Shown here: positions 26,001 through 41,000 of the stretch, piece by piece
Layout of the letters: each line of letters starts with the position of its first letter
How positions within the stretch are numbered: the first letter of the stretch is position 1
NCBI GenBank assembly: GCA_900708905.1
Contig: CAADRB010000042.1
Span: 1 to 64,000, forward strand
From: Hymenolepis diminuta
Taxonomy: Eukaryota; Platyhelminthes; Cestoda; Cyclophyllidea; Hymenolepididae
Length of the DNA: 64,000 nucleotides
Direction: 5' to 3'
Made by a program: the position numbers and the translations under genes
Notes under the pieces: model-generated
The model's database searches: none
Seen by the model: only the letters and a program-made list of their open reading frames with translations
Told to the model about the DNA's origin: nothing

Positions 26001-29000
26001 CAGAAATTTGGAAATGAAATTAAATATCCCATTTCTTACACCTTTGAAAATGATCGTGATTCTCTAATCATATTGTCTTAATTGTGTTTCAATGGTTCCA
26101 GTGGTGAAGGATATAAGTATTTGTGATGCCATGAAAACGATCAGTCATCGATTCGAACAACTTAACATTTCCCTTTGCTCCCATCTTGAGTCTGTTTTTT
26201 TTGGAAATGAAGTTAATATGTGTGATCGTTCAGAATTTGAATACTTACTGGTAGCAGGTGATGAAAATCCCACAACTGCAGAAGCTCCAGCCAACCGTTT
26301 ACAAAGAGTGACGTGATGTCGATCGAGGCCAATTTCATCAGGTCCACGAATCGTAATCTCCTCATAGGTGTCCTTCAATCCTGGAGTCTCGTTTAACCTC
26401 CTAACTGGATTCATTGACTTTGAGGATGGTCTCATGGAAGGACGAGCCGTTCGCCTGAATACTATCGCCCTACAAAGAGAATTAGATTCTTGAAACAACA
26501 CTTCACCAATCAAGGTATGATCTGTGTAAGACAAACCAACCGAACGAAAATAATGGCAACTACTTACTTAAAATTAGTTTTATGCTCTCTGAAATATTTA
26601 TCTAGTAGGTCAATCTGCTTCAATAGCTATTATGAGAAAATGACTATTTAAAAACGTACCCCAGATTTGTTTCAGGAAAATCAACGTTCGAGAGAGAACT
26701 GGGATTTTGCAGGGTTTTGGAATTTGAATCATCACGAGACTTCACTCCAAAGAAGTCGTCCACAAAGGATTCATTCATCTGTGACACTTTGACCGTCTAA
26801 AATAGGGGAAATTCCAATTAGGATGTTTCTAACTAACACTTCCCCAAAAACGTAAAAGCTATCTTATACTGAAATTCTTCTGTCTAGTTTCCGTCCCTTT
26901 AATGCACATATACATTTGATTGTTAGAATGCACAACGATTTTCAAGAATAGGAGAGAAAGGAATTTCATTCCCATATTTAAGTTTTAGATTTGAACACCA
27001 TTATCTCCACATCAAAGAACTAATATTGAAGAGCTGCTATATCCGCTCAATTCCAAAGACCTCTCTATAACAGATGAGTTACTTAGCCATTTATCACCTT
27101 GTCAAATTTGTATCATTGATCAATCGCATTAATAGTAATCAAAACAGTTGAAGAGGCTTCTTTCCCACACTCCACCAAACTGGGATAATAGACTAGCATC
27201 ATGGAGTCTCCGATGTACTATAACTTTTGACTCATATTGAGACCCAAAAAACCCAGAGAACACGCTTTTACTAGATCACATCTTAGTATATTGTATTCAT
27301 TACAACAACTTAGACAGACAAACAAGACATCCGATTATTGAATGTGTACCAATGAGTATCGATGGTAAACTTGGACGTTAGCCGAAAAAAAGCCATTAGG
27401 AAAATGATCAATTTTATCAAGTAGTAGCTTATACGACTACTACCGCTACCAGAATGTGAGTTAGCGAAAGAATTACATTTACCAAACTAGAGGCCTCTGA
27501 CTGAAGCACTCATATCTGGCGATCTCCCTAAATGATCAGTATCAGCTAATAGGTTTTGACTGTTGAGCCAATCAGTTTGCAACCTATGACCTCAGATCAG
27601 AGCTGCCACTGACATACGGTGGAAAGGGTACATATTTAAAACCCAGTGTAGTAACCTTATATGAACTTTCTGGCACTTGAAACATTTTGGCTCCAAGGTT
27701 TTCGACATGTGCAAAATTTGGAGGTTAATTAACCCAGAGGAATTCCATTAGGAGATAGAAGAAAAAAGTAAAATACATCTAGAAAAGCAGGTAACTGAAG
27801 AGAAAGATTAACAAATCATTTTATTAAAATAGGCATACAGTCTTTATGACACTCGCAGTCGATTCACTTTGATTTTGGTGGACAGCTGGATTGAAAAACT
27901 TCGACTCTAAACGAGGAAAAATAGGCCATGAAAAAAACTGATATAGGGATTTATTTTAGCTCTCTTAAAGGAAGTAAATCTTACCGACTTCAAATGTTCG
28001 ACGGAAAATTGGTTTCTGTGGAGTTCGGGCTGGTTCAATTTGCGGCAGTTTCTCTGTAGGAACACCTTTTAAGAAAAAAGTAACAGCATAGGTATAAAAT
28101 TTTAGGATAAAAGAACCTCCAGGAGACTTAAAAGAATGCGAAAGGGTACCCATGCAAAGCAAAATCAGAATAACAGCGATAGGTAAGGAAGGTGATTATA
28201 ATTAAAACTCGAGTGATCACATGATTATAGAATTTGCGTAACTTAAATTTGACAGAAAAACAGAAGCAGGAATACCGAATTGTGGCATTCTAACTGTGAT
28301 TTCTTCAAGATAAGTGAGCACGCGTAATGAATTATAGGAAATTTATAAATTATCTAGCTAGTGAAATAGGAAAAAAACAAGCAACGAAAGCCAAATAGGT
28401 AAGAATAATTAACTCATACAAATAATGCGAACTGCCAGTACACAGGAGTAAACCTTTTCTCTTAAGCATAACTTCCTACACTGGACGTACAAATCCACCG
28501 CTGAGGAGATAATTAATACAATTATTGGTTAACCAGGCAGTTAACGTATCCAATTATATATAAATAAATCTATTTCCTTAATAAAACACGAATCCTCTCC
28601 CTTCTTCATGGAGTCAAAAACCCTTAAATGAACTCCACTATTTCGTTTTACTCTTTTCAAGGCGTCCTGTGTATTCAGTGGCTAAGACATTTAAGACACT
28701 TAGTCAGTGAGTATACACATTTTTAACATTACTACTCTGCCCTGTCAGAAAAAGCCCGTTTGAGTAGATTTAATAAACATATTCAAATCACTGCTAATGA
28801 TTAGGTAGTTGTTACGATAGTAGTGATCTAAGCTAAGCTAAGACACTCAATTTAAGAGAAGTTCGAACAGCTCTACTTCGTGTTGTGGGATGCAAGCAGT
28901 GTTTTCGAATCGTTCTTACAAGTCATAGAGGATACCGTAACAAGGACCTCGAATTAGGGGCAAATGAGCTACTTATTCAGTTTAAGCTATCAAGATAAGG

Positions 29001-32000
29001 CGAACACTAACTCGACAGATGAATTTTGAGTGTAAATGGACATGCTGTCCAGTTTATTGATGCATCCGTCTTTCAAATGTGAATTAATCAAGAATCCAAT
29101 AGCAACAGGAAAAGATTGCAGCTAGAAAGATTTATAAACAAAATCAGGTTAACTCGGGTTGAGAAATCAACGAAATGTGAACACCAAAAAAGATAAAATA
29201 GTGAATAATATCAGGAACTAGATGCCCCATTTCAAATAGGTTCTCCAACTCATATCTCAAAATTAAGTGATCTTCTTTTCCAATGTTCAAATCGTATTTT
29301 AATGTGCATATTTAAAGATTAGCTCGATTAGATAAGCAAGAGTGAAACCGAGTGTATAACTTCATAAATGATCTTTATGAGCAGAATGACTACCATTACT
29401 TATTAAATAACTCATAGCGGCTTCTCAACCAGTTCTACAGTGTACTATGAGGTGTTTGGATTTATGTTTGTAAATATGAATTTACAAGAACCATTACCTA
29501 AGTTTGTGAAACGTGCATGAATCCACGGCACACTGAATGAAAAATGGAGCACATGCAAAAAGGTGAAAAAAAAGCTAACAGAAAGATACATTTTGAGCGG
29601 CGTGCAAAATGACTCAGAAACGAAACTCACTGTCGGAAAATTCATGAAATGTATAACATCGGGGAGACTTTGCATGCAAATTCTTGCGAAGAACCACTTC
29701 CTCAGTGCCGCCTAAAAGAGTTTAAGACAGCAACGCGAACTTTAAACCTTGTCAGAAAAGAGTTTATTAATTCAAGTGGTCGGTTGGGTTGTAACTGCGA
29801 AACATGGAAATTGCAAAATACACAACTGTGATTTACAATGTTGGAGTATTTCCTTAGTTTCAGTAAACATTCGCATGTATTTAGGAACATTGTATTTCAA
29901 TATTCTCCGTTTTTTAGGGTAATGAAAAATGGGATCTACTAACGACGACCTTCATGTCTTGGTTGATTTGTTCGTGTCATTTTCGCAGGTCTTATTGACA
30001 ATTGGCATATTGGTACACTGTCAAGCAGCTGCATTTCTGTTTTCAAATATATTGTTTCAACCTTTTTGATATAAAAAGGAAACTTGGTAGAAACAAGATA
30101 TAAGGCTTTCAATAATATGTCTACTAGAGGGAGTAAAGAAAACGATAGGAATAATTCAATCTAGAAAGGAAAAGACGCCTTTAGAACTTCAGTGAAATGG
30201 AATTTGACTTTCATGAGATGATTGAGGTAGGTCAGCACTTAATTTTCACAGAGGTTCGCATACATCTGCATTTTCAAAACCCCGTATTTCCTAAACCAGT
30301 CATAATGCATTTGGCAGTAGAAAAAATTGTAGATGCGTTACTTCACGACTTTATAGAATTGGGTGACTACAATTACCCCATCTCAGTCTGACAAGTTAAG
30401 ATTTGTAGCTAGTAAAAAATAAATGAAGGTGTATTATACACTTTAAGGAAATTCAAATGAACATTCAGGAAATGCATGTTGAGAAACCGGAATTGACTTA
30501 TCTAGACTGTAGCATTCTGCTGAATGAACGTTGGCATGTATCTTTACTGTCCTAACTGGCAGATCATAATTTTTGTTGGTACCCATCAGACAAAGGCCGC
30601 AAAACAGTCAACTCAACTCAGCGTCTTGTTGTAACGACTCCTATTTTACTTCTTTGATTTTCGAAATTACACATCCCTAGCTTACTTCTTCCCCTTGCTC
30701 CCTTGCTCCCTAATAAACTCTTGACGTTCTACTGTTTCTTACTGACCTGTTTGAAGAGCCTTAGTTTTGTACGAGTTTGTTTTGTAGGCATCTGAACGGA
30801 TTTAGCTGTACTTTAACTCCATTCATATCCTTTTCCTTCCTTAACTTCTCCTAATCACGGCATATGTTCCTTCTTTCCAGTAGCTTGATAGAATCTATAA
30901 ACTATCCCATTATATAAAATGAGGTATTATTTTTGTATAAAAATGTGCGCCTACTTTTGTATTGTTTATTTTAACCCACAAATAATTGAAGGTTAAATAA
31001 ATATAAATGTACTTTTAAGCAATAAAAAGTCGGTGAAAAGCAACTTCAGCCTAGTTATAGGTTTTAAAACGATCATTTTGAATATTTATTTCCACAAAAC
31101 ACCAAGCCTAGCGGATTCAATTAAATCTACCTTATTATTTAACTTGTCTTTAAACCTTTTCTGGACAACATAATTATTTTAAAGCATCTGTTTGACGTCT
31201 GTAAAGGACAATTAACAGCTTTTAAATGGTGGCAAATTTTAAAAGCCAGGAAGTTAACTAGGTATAGACTGCAGAAATAGACACTTACATAGACTATTTT
31301 TAGTGGTTTCTTTTTCCGGAATTTGGATACGTTTTCGCCACTGTTCCTGACTCTCAGCAAGTTCATTCCGTATCTGGTTGACACTCTTTAGCGGAGTTGT
31401 CTCAGTCTGCTCACCAACAGCTTGACTCCGTCTCTTCCATTGCTCGCTGTCCTCTCGCATTTGAGCGATTCTAATCCAGAGAAGGAAATTAATAAAAATG
31501 CATGTAAACAACCACAGTAGACGACTCACTAAAACCTACACACTGAGTATATTTAGGTCAACTAAGAGTTAAATATAGTTAGGTCATTCAGAACACTGTG
31601 CATTGATTGGTTCAGCCCTTCCCCGATAGGCAATAAGAACTATTCTCAATTTCAGAAAAGCACCCGTTCTTTTTGAAGTGAGTCAGCAATCGGACCGTGA
31701 AATGTGATGCATAACTATACGCCCTCCCTTAATCAAATGTAGTTTTGTTTTAAACTTCTGGAAGAGAATAAAAACAATAACAAGACTCCAAGTGAGGGGA
31801 AATATTAGGAAGACTGTTTTCTTAAGATAAGAGGGGTAGGAGCTAATATTCGGTACCGAAGCACTGTTGTATGAAATATCCGATGACTTTTGCAATTACC
31901 TAAGACATCTACCAAAAACCGCGATTTGAAAATGCAAATAAAATGGCGTAAGAAAATGCACAATTAAAAGACAAAAATTGGGCACTCTGCAACTGAGTTT

Positions 32001-35000
32001 CATCTACAACCAGGTTTATTGCTGTTTTTTCACAAATATCTGCTTAGTTTCAGCCCTTAGATTTCAAAGAGAAATCAAGCAAACTGAAGCATAACCATTT
32101 CTGAAAGAACCCAACGAGTAGTCTAGGTAGACACTAAAAATAACAAGAAATTCCAATGCATGTTCCTCAATTTGAACTGAAAAGTAACAAGGGAAAAAGC
32201 CATACTTCCATCAAATCTACCCCAAATTTATATAATTAAAACTTTAATTGGTACAAAATGTGCTAAATTTATAAATAGACAGAAAAAAGTTTGCAAATAA
32301 CGAACGTAACTATTAAGTCAATAATACGACTTTATGCTTTCATAACACTTGGTAATCAGAAAGTCAAAACAGTTGTATATTGATTAGAATAAATCGATTA
32401 GTTAGCTAAATAGGTTATTACTTAATTAAACATTTCGCACTTCATCGATAAGCAAATTAATATAATTAAAGGGTTAATATATACATAAGAACATTCATTA
32501 AACCGTGAAAACAGATACAAATTAATTATACGATAAGTAAGACGTACCTAAGTGCATAAAAGATGTACCGATCAGAATAATTAAAACTTAAATGAATGAA
32601 AATTCAAATAAACAGTAAACATAAAACTTGAAATAATTTAATTACATTTAGTTAACTACATTAATTTAATATCAATTGTTTACGAATAATTTCATGAAAA
32701 TAACACACCTTTGAGAAATTGACATAACTTTTGTTTCCCCGTCTTCCTCACCGTTATTTTCGTTGTCAAGAGAACAGGATTTTATAAATCGCGTTTTAGT
32801 TGAATTCGAAGTTTCAGAGAAATCCTGATATAGAGGTTGACTATACCGCCATGTCCGATCGGCAAGCCTAACAAGAAATGAAAATTCGGAGTACTAAACA
32901 TTGGGCTGAGTGCCTTTTGTGTTCAGGGTACTCTCACACTCGCGAACTCACTAGCGTGTGCGTAAGCTAATTTCGATTGGTCACGTGAGTTAACGGTGTA
33001 CGCGCGTTTACTTATGCCTAAGGCCTTTACAAATTCAGATACACATTTGCATCATCAGCCCATTAAGCGATTGGTCAACTCATAAACCAATTATTTACGA
33101 GCGTCCTGCAGTTACCTATAGATCAAACTACCACTAATATTGCCTGAGGTTTCATAAACTCTATCTACTTTCTTTTAGAATAAATTTAATATTTGAGGGT
33201 TTATTTAAAATATTTGTCTCGCTGAAGTAAAACATATGAATGAACATCATTACACTATTCAATGCATTAAATTGGTTATTTCTGAATTTCAATAAATGCT
33301 TTTTGAAATAGAAATTTTGAAAACAATATACAAAATGTCGAATGATTTTCGGGAAATTACTTGTTTTTAAGTAAATATAATGAGGCATGTAACAACTTAA
33401 TTTGGACTCACTTTGCCTTAATTTTTCGGCGTACAATTGGATTTGAAGGCATCTTTAAGATTTCATCACCTTCTTTGGTTTGAGCATCAATAACTTCAAA
33501 TGCCTTGAGCCTTTCTGCCACTGATGAACATAGTTCTCCCGTTTTTATCTCCTTTGAATCCATTTCACCCCTTTTATCTGAGGATTTGCACGAAATATAT
33601 AAGGATTTTAGGTTCGGGAAATTCAGAGCTACCGCATTTATTGTCGTCACCCGTGTCCAATCAACTTAAAGCCACCACTTGACCAATAGGTGAAGGCTGT
33701 GATCCAGGATAAAGCTGTATTGCATGTGGGCTATTTAGCAATATTCTTTAAGAAATTTCGACAAATTTTTGTTGAAATGCATGATAGCATATGAAAACAG
33801 AGTCTTGCAATTGATTTTTAATGGAAGTTGGCTTTTTGAAACATTTTAAATTTGCATTCCTCGCGCTTGGATACGTCCCATGACTTAAATTGCACAATTT
33901 TACTTTGCTACGGGGAAAATGAAAGATAATAACTGCTTGATTTTACGGTAGATAAGAAGGGAGTAAATAAGATACGATATGTCAAAAGGGATGTATCTGA
34001 TAAAATACTATATTTTGTCAAATTGCATAAACAAACAAATGCTATATTTAAAATTATGTAAAGTCGAACCAAGAATTAGTCAACAAAGAAAACAAAAGAG
34101 GATTGAACGAGAAAATTCGCAAGGCCCAGGGGGAGGGTCCTGAAATAACGAACTCCAATTTTCGTTATTAATTAAGGGAATTTCTCAGTTACAGAATTTT
34201 CTGAATATCTTTCTTGAAGGTGGGTTTTTAGAAAAAACCTGACCTTGATGAGTTGGAAATTCCTTTATGTTCTAATTATGCTCATCATCTACAGAGAATC
34301 AACAAAAGGGTAACTACTTAATGGAAGGACCTCAGTCAAAGCTTAATAAAACGGTCAGTTACCTAGAGTTTGGTTGAAATAAAGTAAGAAATTAAACATT
34401 ATTATGTTGTGTACAGATTTCCAGCTGCAGACTAGTTAAGAATTAAAAAATGGGCTGAAATCTGAACTTGGAAAGTTTAGTGTGAGACTTTAGTCTGGAC
34501 CTAATTCTATCTACACTTGAAGGACAGGCATAATCAGACATTAGGATATTCTATAATTAAAACATGAGGTAAGTGGCATTGTTAAAATGCTGTAAGATCA
34601 GACTCACATAGGATCGAAAAAGACAAGACTGAACGGGACAATATTAAGGTGATCGGAGATGCTGAATGTAATATCTACATTTTATTTGCATAGAAAGAGG
34701 CATATTTAATAGCCGTTAAATGAATATGAGTAACCTCCCGGTTAAATCCATTGGCCGGCTAGATTAGAGGTTGTTGGATGGATACTTTCAAGCAAATATC
34801 ATACTGCTGAAATTTGGGATTAAATATTCTGTTAAAGAATCTTTGGGCCAAACCCAGGACATTTTCTGGAAGTCAAGTTGCAATAAACTCAACCTCCTTG
34901 GTAGAAGGCAGACAAATGGATAACCTCAATGAGTTAGTTAGACCACGTCAATTTCATAAATTTTCATTCCTCTCTTTTCTCTCTCTAAATGATTCTAATT

Positions 35001-38000
35001 TTTCCCTTGTTACGATGCTTTCCTTCGTAACAATATTGGTTTCAGCCCTTCTGACAGTCGACCAAGGAGATAGGCTGGCAAGAATTTCAAAAGGAGATAA
35101 CGAAACCTAATGCAGTTCTTCAAATCAGTAACAGGCTCTCCAACATTAGACACGGATATGGCACTTAAGTCCAGCTCTCATGGGAATGTTGGCGATCACC
35201 AATCAGGTCGAAACTAACACTATGATTGGTCCTTGGGTATACAGTCATTCAATAACATTCTTCAAAATTCCTAACTTTCCCATATAATCTGGTTCCCGGT
35301 AAATAAAAAGCGAAGTGGTGGGATTACTCATTCTCGATCGTTTCCGTTAGTGCACATGCCATTTGTGTTAAAACTGGCCCTTATAAGGCATTTTCTAACT
35401 TATGATGAAGAGCATAAAATGATTAAGGAATAAGAAAGTAGATTCCTAAAGAGGAGAACTTATTGGCTTATGAATATTTAAATTTGAGCTCAGCCAAAGC
35501 AATGATTCGTAAATATTATACTTTCATTTCAGGCATTATCAATTCCTGAAAACTACAAATTTACATTAAATTAGTGCTGTAGACAGCAGATGTCAGTCAA
35601 TACTCTACAAACAGAAATGATTGACTGACGATAGGGTCTCGACAAGTATCCAAAGACGGCCCAGCTGTGTGTGCGTGTTTGAACGAAGATACCGAAATTG
35701 ATGCCAATCATCATGCTGAGATATCGACGATGAGATGACTGACGTCTACGAAGGAATGTTCTGCATGTAAATCTAATTCATTTATTACTAAATAGAGGCG
35801 GCTACCCGACCACCTCCGCATTAATTTATCGGCATGAGTGACCTGATTTACTCCGCATATTTTTGCTAATGACTTTATTTGTTCGTAGTGACCGCAGTCG
35901 GTATTAATTAATTACAATTGGCATCAATATATGGGGTTGGGGTTAAGATAACAACTAATGGTTGGCAGCAAACAACCAACAACCGTCACCAATTTGTAGC
36001 CGTTTGAGTAAGAGCTAACAACAATTGTAGAGCAGAACACCAAGAGTTGACTAAACCAAAATGTATTCAAGGGAGCCACAATGAGGACTGAAGCGAGTAA
36101 GAGAGAGGGGGGAGGGCTGAGGAACAGAAGATGAGAAGGAAGCATAGGAGCCGATAGCCGACACGCGTGCGTTACTTTTTGGGTGGAAAACCAAGATAGT
36201 TTTATATGAATCACTTGGGTAAGGCTGCGTGAGAACATGAGCGCAGATGTACTTTTAAGTGAAGGGGAGCATTGGTAGAGAGGGGGAGTCGGTAGGCGCA
36301 TTTAGGCATGACAGGGGTTTTGCGTCATAGGGATTGCGAATAAAGAGTAATTTTGGGGTAATATAGAGTCATCCTACAATATTTTGGTTTTGTATGATAC
36401 ACAATACAATGAATTCGGTGTAGAAAAAATGCCGAAGAGATCGGAATAAATCATTATGCCCTAAATGCTCTCTTAATCTCGTTGCTAAATGTACTGGTTA
36501 ATAGTGGGATTTTTTATTGTTGATTTTGTAAAAAATAATTTTGACGATTTTTCTATGTTGAGGCATTTTTAGTACCTGAGAAGGAATTTTTTGCGTTAAC
36601 GCTATCATAACACGAAAACTTTGCAACTTGGTAAAATATGATCTAAACATACTTGTTAAAAACCATTGCCTATTGCACGGTACAGCTATGGGAATGTGAT
36701 ATCGAACTCCATTAAATTAAATACCAATACTAAATACTAATGTTCTTCAAAGTGATTTTCATCATTTATTTAAGACGTATTGATAGAGTGAGGCAGAAAT
36801 AGTTGACTATAAATGATTTGTCAAAAGGTTTGATAACTAAGATCTAGAACATAAAAATATGCGAACTTTTCAAGATAAGAAATTGAGTTCTTAATAAAAA
36901 CACATGACAAATAAAAATTTTTGGCTTCTAATGTGAAGTTATTGCGGTATGTAGATGACAATGAAGAAGAGGAAGGCAGTTTTGTCTATTAAAGGAATAA
37001 ATTTACTTAAATTGATACGTTGGACAAGATTAACTGCCATTTAACCAGCAATTATAACAGTGTAGACAACTGATAATCCGGTGCATCAAAAGTATACTCT
37101 TCAACTTCCTAATAGCTATTTGTTTGACCTAACAATTATATACCTATTTTGAAGGCCAAAGCGTTCAAGTAAGGTTCATTTGCAGCTGCAACTAGGTATA
37201 GATTGGCTACCGATCAATATGGTCAACTTATGTAACTTGTCCCCTATATTGACGTTCAATAACTCCCAATATATTTAAAGTGTATTCTTATTAAACAAAA
37301 TAGACGTTCATCTAAATATTCATTGTTTGTTTAAGTGTGTTTATTTTTTAGAATTCTTGAACAGAACTCAATATACTAAATTTGTAAATAGCTAGATGGT
37401 CGGAACCACTAACCTACTTACTCTTACAAATATTAAAGAAAATCATTATTTACCCAGTTAAAACGTGAATTTAACGGAATGGTAACCCACTTACGCACTT
37501 AAATAGTCATACAAAACAATCATACTTACCGTAAAAGATATCTAAGTCATTATAAATGATCAAAAGCTTTTCTTTTTTCCGTGTACTGGAATGGTCGACC
37601 ACCATAGATTTATGATCAGTAGAAAAATGGATACAATACAGTTTTTTCCAAAGAGTGATTCATATTTTAATAACAATTGATTGAGATGTCCGAGAGCGTT
37701 TTTTCTGGTTGAGAATTAGATTTGAAGACGACTGTTTGAAAATTGAACCGAAAATAGTTTTTAAGAGCGATAATTGAATACATTTTGTCAGTTCGAAGCA
37801 AATCTAATTTAGCGGATAGCAGAAAAGCGTATACCTAGAATCTGTCAAGCATAATATATGTGGGTTAAAACATTATCCATTTTCATTGTGAAAACATATT
37901 ACTACTTTAAAGTGTTGCTTTGGTTAAAACTATTGACAATCGCCTAAACAAACGAAAGCAACATTGAAAGCTTACTTTCAGCTGTAAGCATATTTGGAAA

Positions 38001-41000
38001 TAGAAAATATATCATTGTTAGCCCTTAAAACATTTTTCGTTTTCATTCTCTATTCATGATGAAAAAGCCTAAAAAATTTTCATACTTCCGTAATCGATTA
38101 TTAATTTCACTGAGATCTCTTAGTTTGTCAAATATAATTTTTGTAATCTTTTTAATTGTTTTATAAACGCCATGTGAATTCTTGTCCGTTTCTACCCATT
38201 TGGAATATTTTAAAAATAAAGTAGGAAATAATTTAACTAATATCAATTGAGCATAAAACCGCACCTTTTCAGTATTCGAGCAAATAATATAAGACACGGA
38301 TTTTGTAATGCATATTAACGATGACAATCCACAAGGCACAAAGGTAATCTGAGAATTTTAATTCTTGTTTTAGTACGAAGACATTACTAAAGGTCGAACA
38401 GAGAGAGTTGGGCATCGGAAGTTATTTTCAGTAGCAAAAGCAAGGAAATTTAGAGGGATGAAAGTCAGAATAGTGATAGCTTTCGCCTTCTCATTAGTAG
38501 TGCTAGTAGATTCGCAATCCACGATATTTGGGGGGGTTTTGCGCGTAGACTATCTCAGAGAAATCGCTGAGCACACTAGCCGCAGGACTCGACAAACACG
38601 ACCCGATCTCTAAGTCCTCTTCCTTAAAACTCTCCATTGGTGAGTCTAAAAGAAAATTATATATGCTAATTATAGAAAACCTATTCTGTTAAGAATAACT
38701 ATAAGAATCTGACTTGCATTTTTATGCTTTTCTGCAATCGAATCATTTCATGATGTCACAGACATCCCAACCCAGACAGACTTGTCGTAAACATGAATCA
38801 AACGTTTTGACACAATGCCTATTTTATTAAGTAAGAATGTTGGCATCAGTTGTAACTGCTTAGGGAAGTCAGTTTCAACACAACGTAACATTCTCAAATA
38901 TCAAAAGCTAAAAATGTCGTGTTAGGGCGCCTAATCAACTATTTTCCTTACACTCGTAAGTCTCATTCCTTGTTCACTGGATTATTGATTTCTGGGTTGC
39001 CACGCCCACACGCGGGTTTGTATGACTGCCACCGAAGCAGTTATTGTCACACTTCTTGGCTGATCAGACGGTCAACGATTTACCACATACCCATTTACAT
39101 ATAAGCAAATGAATTTTCTTACTAAAATACTGCCGTCTGAGGTACATTGACAGAAATACACATATTTCATCAACCTTCTCTTTATTAAATTTAATTTTGC
39201 AGGCTGTGTGAATGCTGTTCAACCTTTTATCGTTAAAACTAAATATAATGAATCGTTTATTTGAATGAACCTTAAAATGCGGTCGTTTTGCTTATTCCCT
39301 CTTTATTTTGATTCATTTCGCCTATATTGTTTTAACTGGAGTAGGCATTGTTATATCAAGTCCCCTAACAGTCAATACCAAAAAACATTTTTCGATCCTT
39401 TACTTTTAATCCTTTAGTAAATTTCAACAATTATGCAAAAAAAATTGCTTAAATTTTCGATCTTTGCATTCATATTTCCGCATGCACAAAAGAATCTGCA
39501 AGGCAGGTTAAGTAAACAGAGAGAAAAAAAGAAGCAAAACGAACCTGAGGGAATGCCACTGCCTTGGAGAATACATTGATTGACACGGGCAATGTCATCG
39601 AGGGTGATGGGTTGTGTTTTTCTGCGCTGCATGACCGTCCGATCCAATTTGATGGGTCGACCACCCCCAGAACGTCGTGCAAATAAGTTGCTCTTCTCCT
39701 TCACTGATAATCTTTATTGTTAAAAATGAATTTCTAGGAGTGATATTGTAATAATGAGTTATATGCATTTAAGTCACCAAGAATAAGCATTTCAGTAAAT
39801 AAAACAGCTGCTATTATTTCCTTTACTAGGATTCATGGAAACATAAATAAGGGATTGAACTATTCGAATTTCCTTAGTCTATTGAAGGAAGGTGCCATCC
39901 GAAACAAACATTTAGATAGAATAAGCCCGCTAAAGCCTCAGAATGTATATATCCCTTTTCTATAATGCTTCGAGCCACATTAACACTAATGATTGATCTT
40001 GCAAATTACTGGATGACAGGAATATTTGATATAGGGGAAACTGCGCTTTCGAGCTACCGCCGTTTAAACCAATTTTTGAGTGGCATTCTCAGTCCTTGGG
40101 TTACTCAGATCAATCAATATCTTATATGATACGAGTTTTATTAATTTCGATTCTGAATTATAAACATAACATTGGTGACTCGTCATAAGAAAAGGCAGTT
40201 TGCTAAATTAAAAACAGATTAAAATATCAATTTATTATAGGTTCAGTAAAGCAAAATTTAGATATCATTCTGCTCAAACAATGTTACAATTGTGCGAGTG
40301 TTAGTGCGTTATAATCACGATAGGTCAGATATGATCTTAGCCAATAGGGGAAAAATACATGTTTAACCATCGAAATTAATCAAATAAGCAATATGCTTTG
40401 GGCTTTGAAAAACTATAATATCTGTTTACCTTACTCCAGTTTGATTTCTTAGAAGTAAGCCAACTTACCCAGTTGCATACCTTCATTATCAAATAGGGGG
40501 TAATAATCACTTAATGCTTCAACTATACACCATGTTTATTACAGTTGAATGGGACTGAACTAGAATGCTATATTTACTCTGTCACATGATCAAAGCAGCA
40601 GTAGGTACCTCAGGTGTTTTGGAATACTTGATTCAAATGATAATGTATTTTTTAGAAGAAAAATCCTTTCTCTGTGACCTAAGGACGTATATTTTTACAC
40701 AATTTTCTAAGGATTTATGATTAGAAAGTGCATTTGAATTATCTCCTTCGTTAGTTATAATTACACTATGACCAATTCTGCACAAACCGCTGAATCACTT
40801 TCCAAAAATCCCAGAAAAATTGCCTTAAATTCCATTTACCTTTCAGTAAACTATTTCCCATAAGACGTCTATCGATTTGTTCCAAATATCTAAATCCTAC
40901 GCATTAATTTCGCCTGTGTACTGAATAGGATTAATCCTTCTTATAGTTACGGTCTTTATTTAACCATTTAACTACGAGACAGAGGTCTCCCTTATGCTCT

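Larger units (their letters stand above)
21360..26248 (-). other. Supervillin intron of about 4.9 kb with templated insertion
   Basis: Contains the exact 208-bp direct repeat pair (23371-23578 and 24828-25035). The rest is AT-rich. Small open stretches at 23923-24144 and 25578-25811 show no domain. The flanking exons match in phase, so no exon is missing here. Confidence 0.55.

Noticed and set aside
26660..26784. Alternative acceptor CAAAG inside exon l that would join exon j directly
   Set aside because: It lacks a pyrimidine tract and would skip a strong TTTTAG acceptor just upstream. The 35-nt microexon solves the phase problem with less strain.
27985..28065. Second open frame through exon j (beginning VFLQRNCRK)
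   Set aside because: Incompatible with the phase of exon i, and the peptide is unlike the surrounding Pro/Arg-rich linker.
35924..36301. 125-residue minus-strand open stretch
   Set aside because: It is the CT-rich strand of the LTR-like repeat, giving Ser/Leu/Pro-rich translation without a domain.
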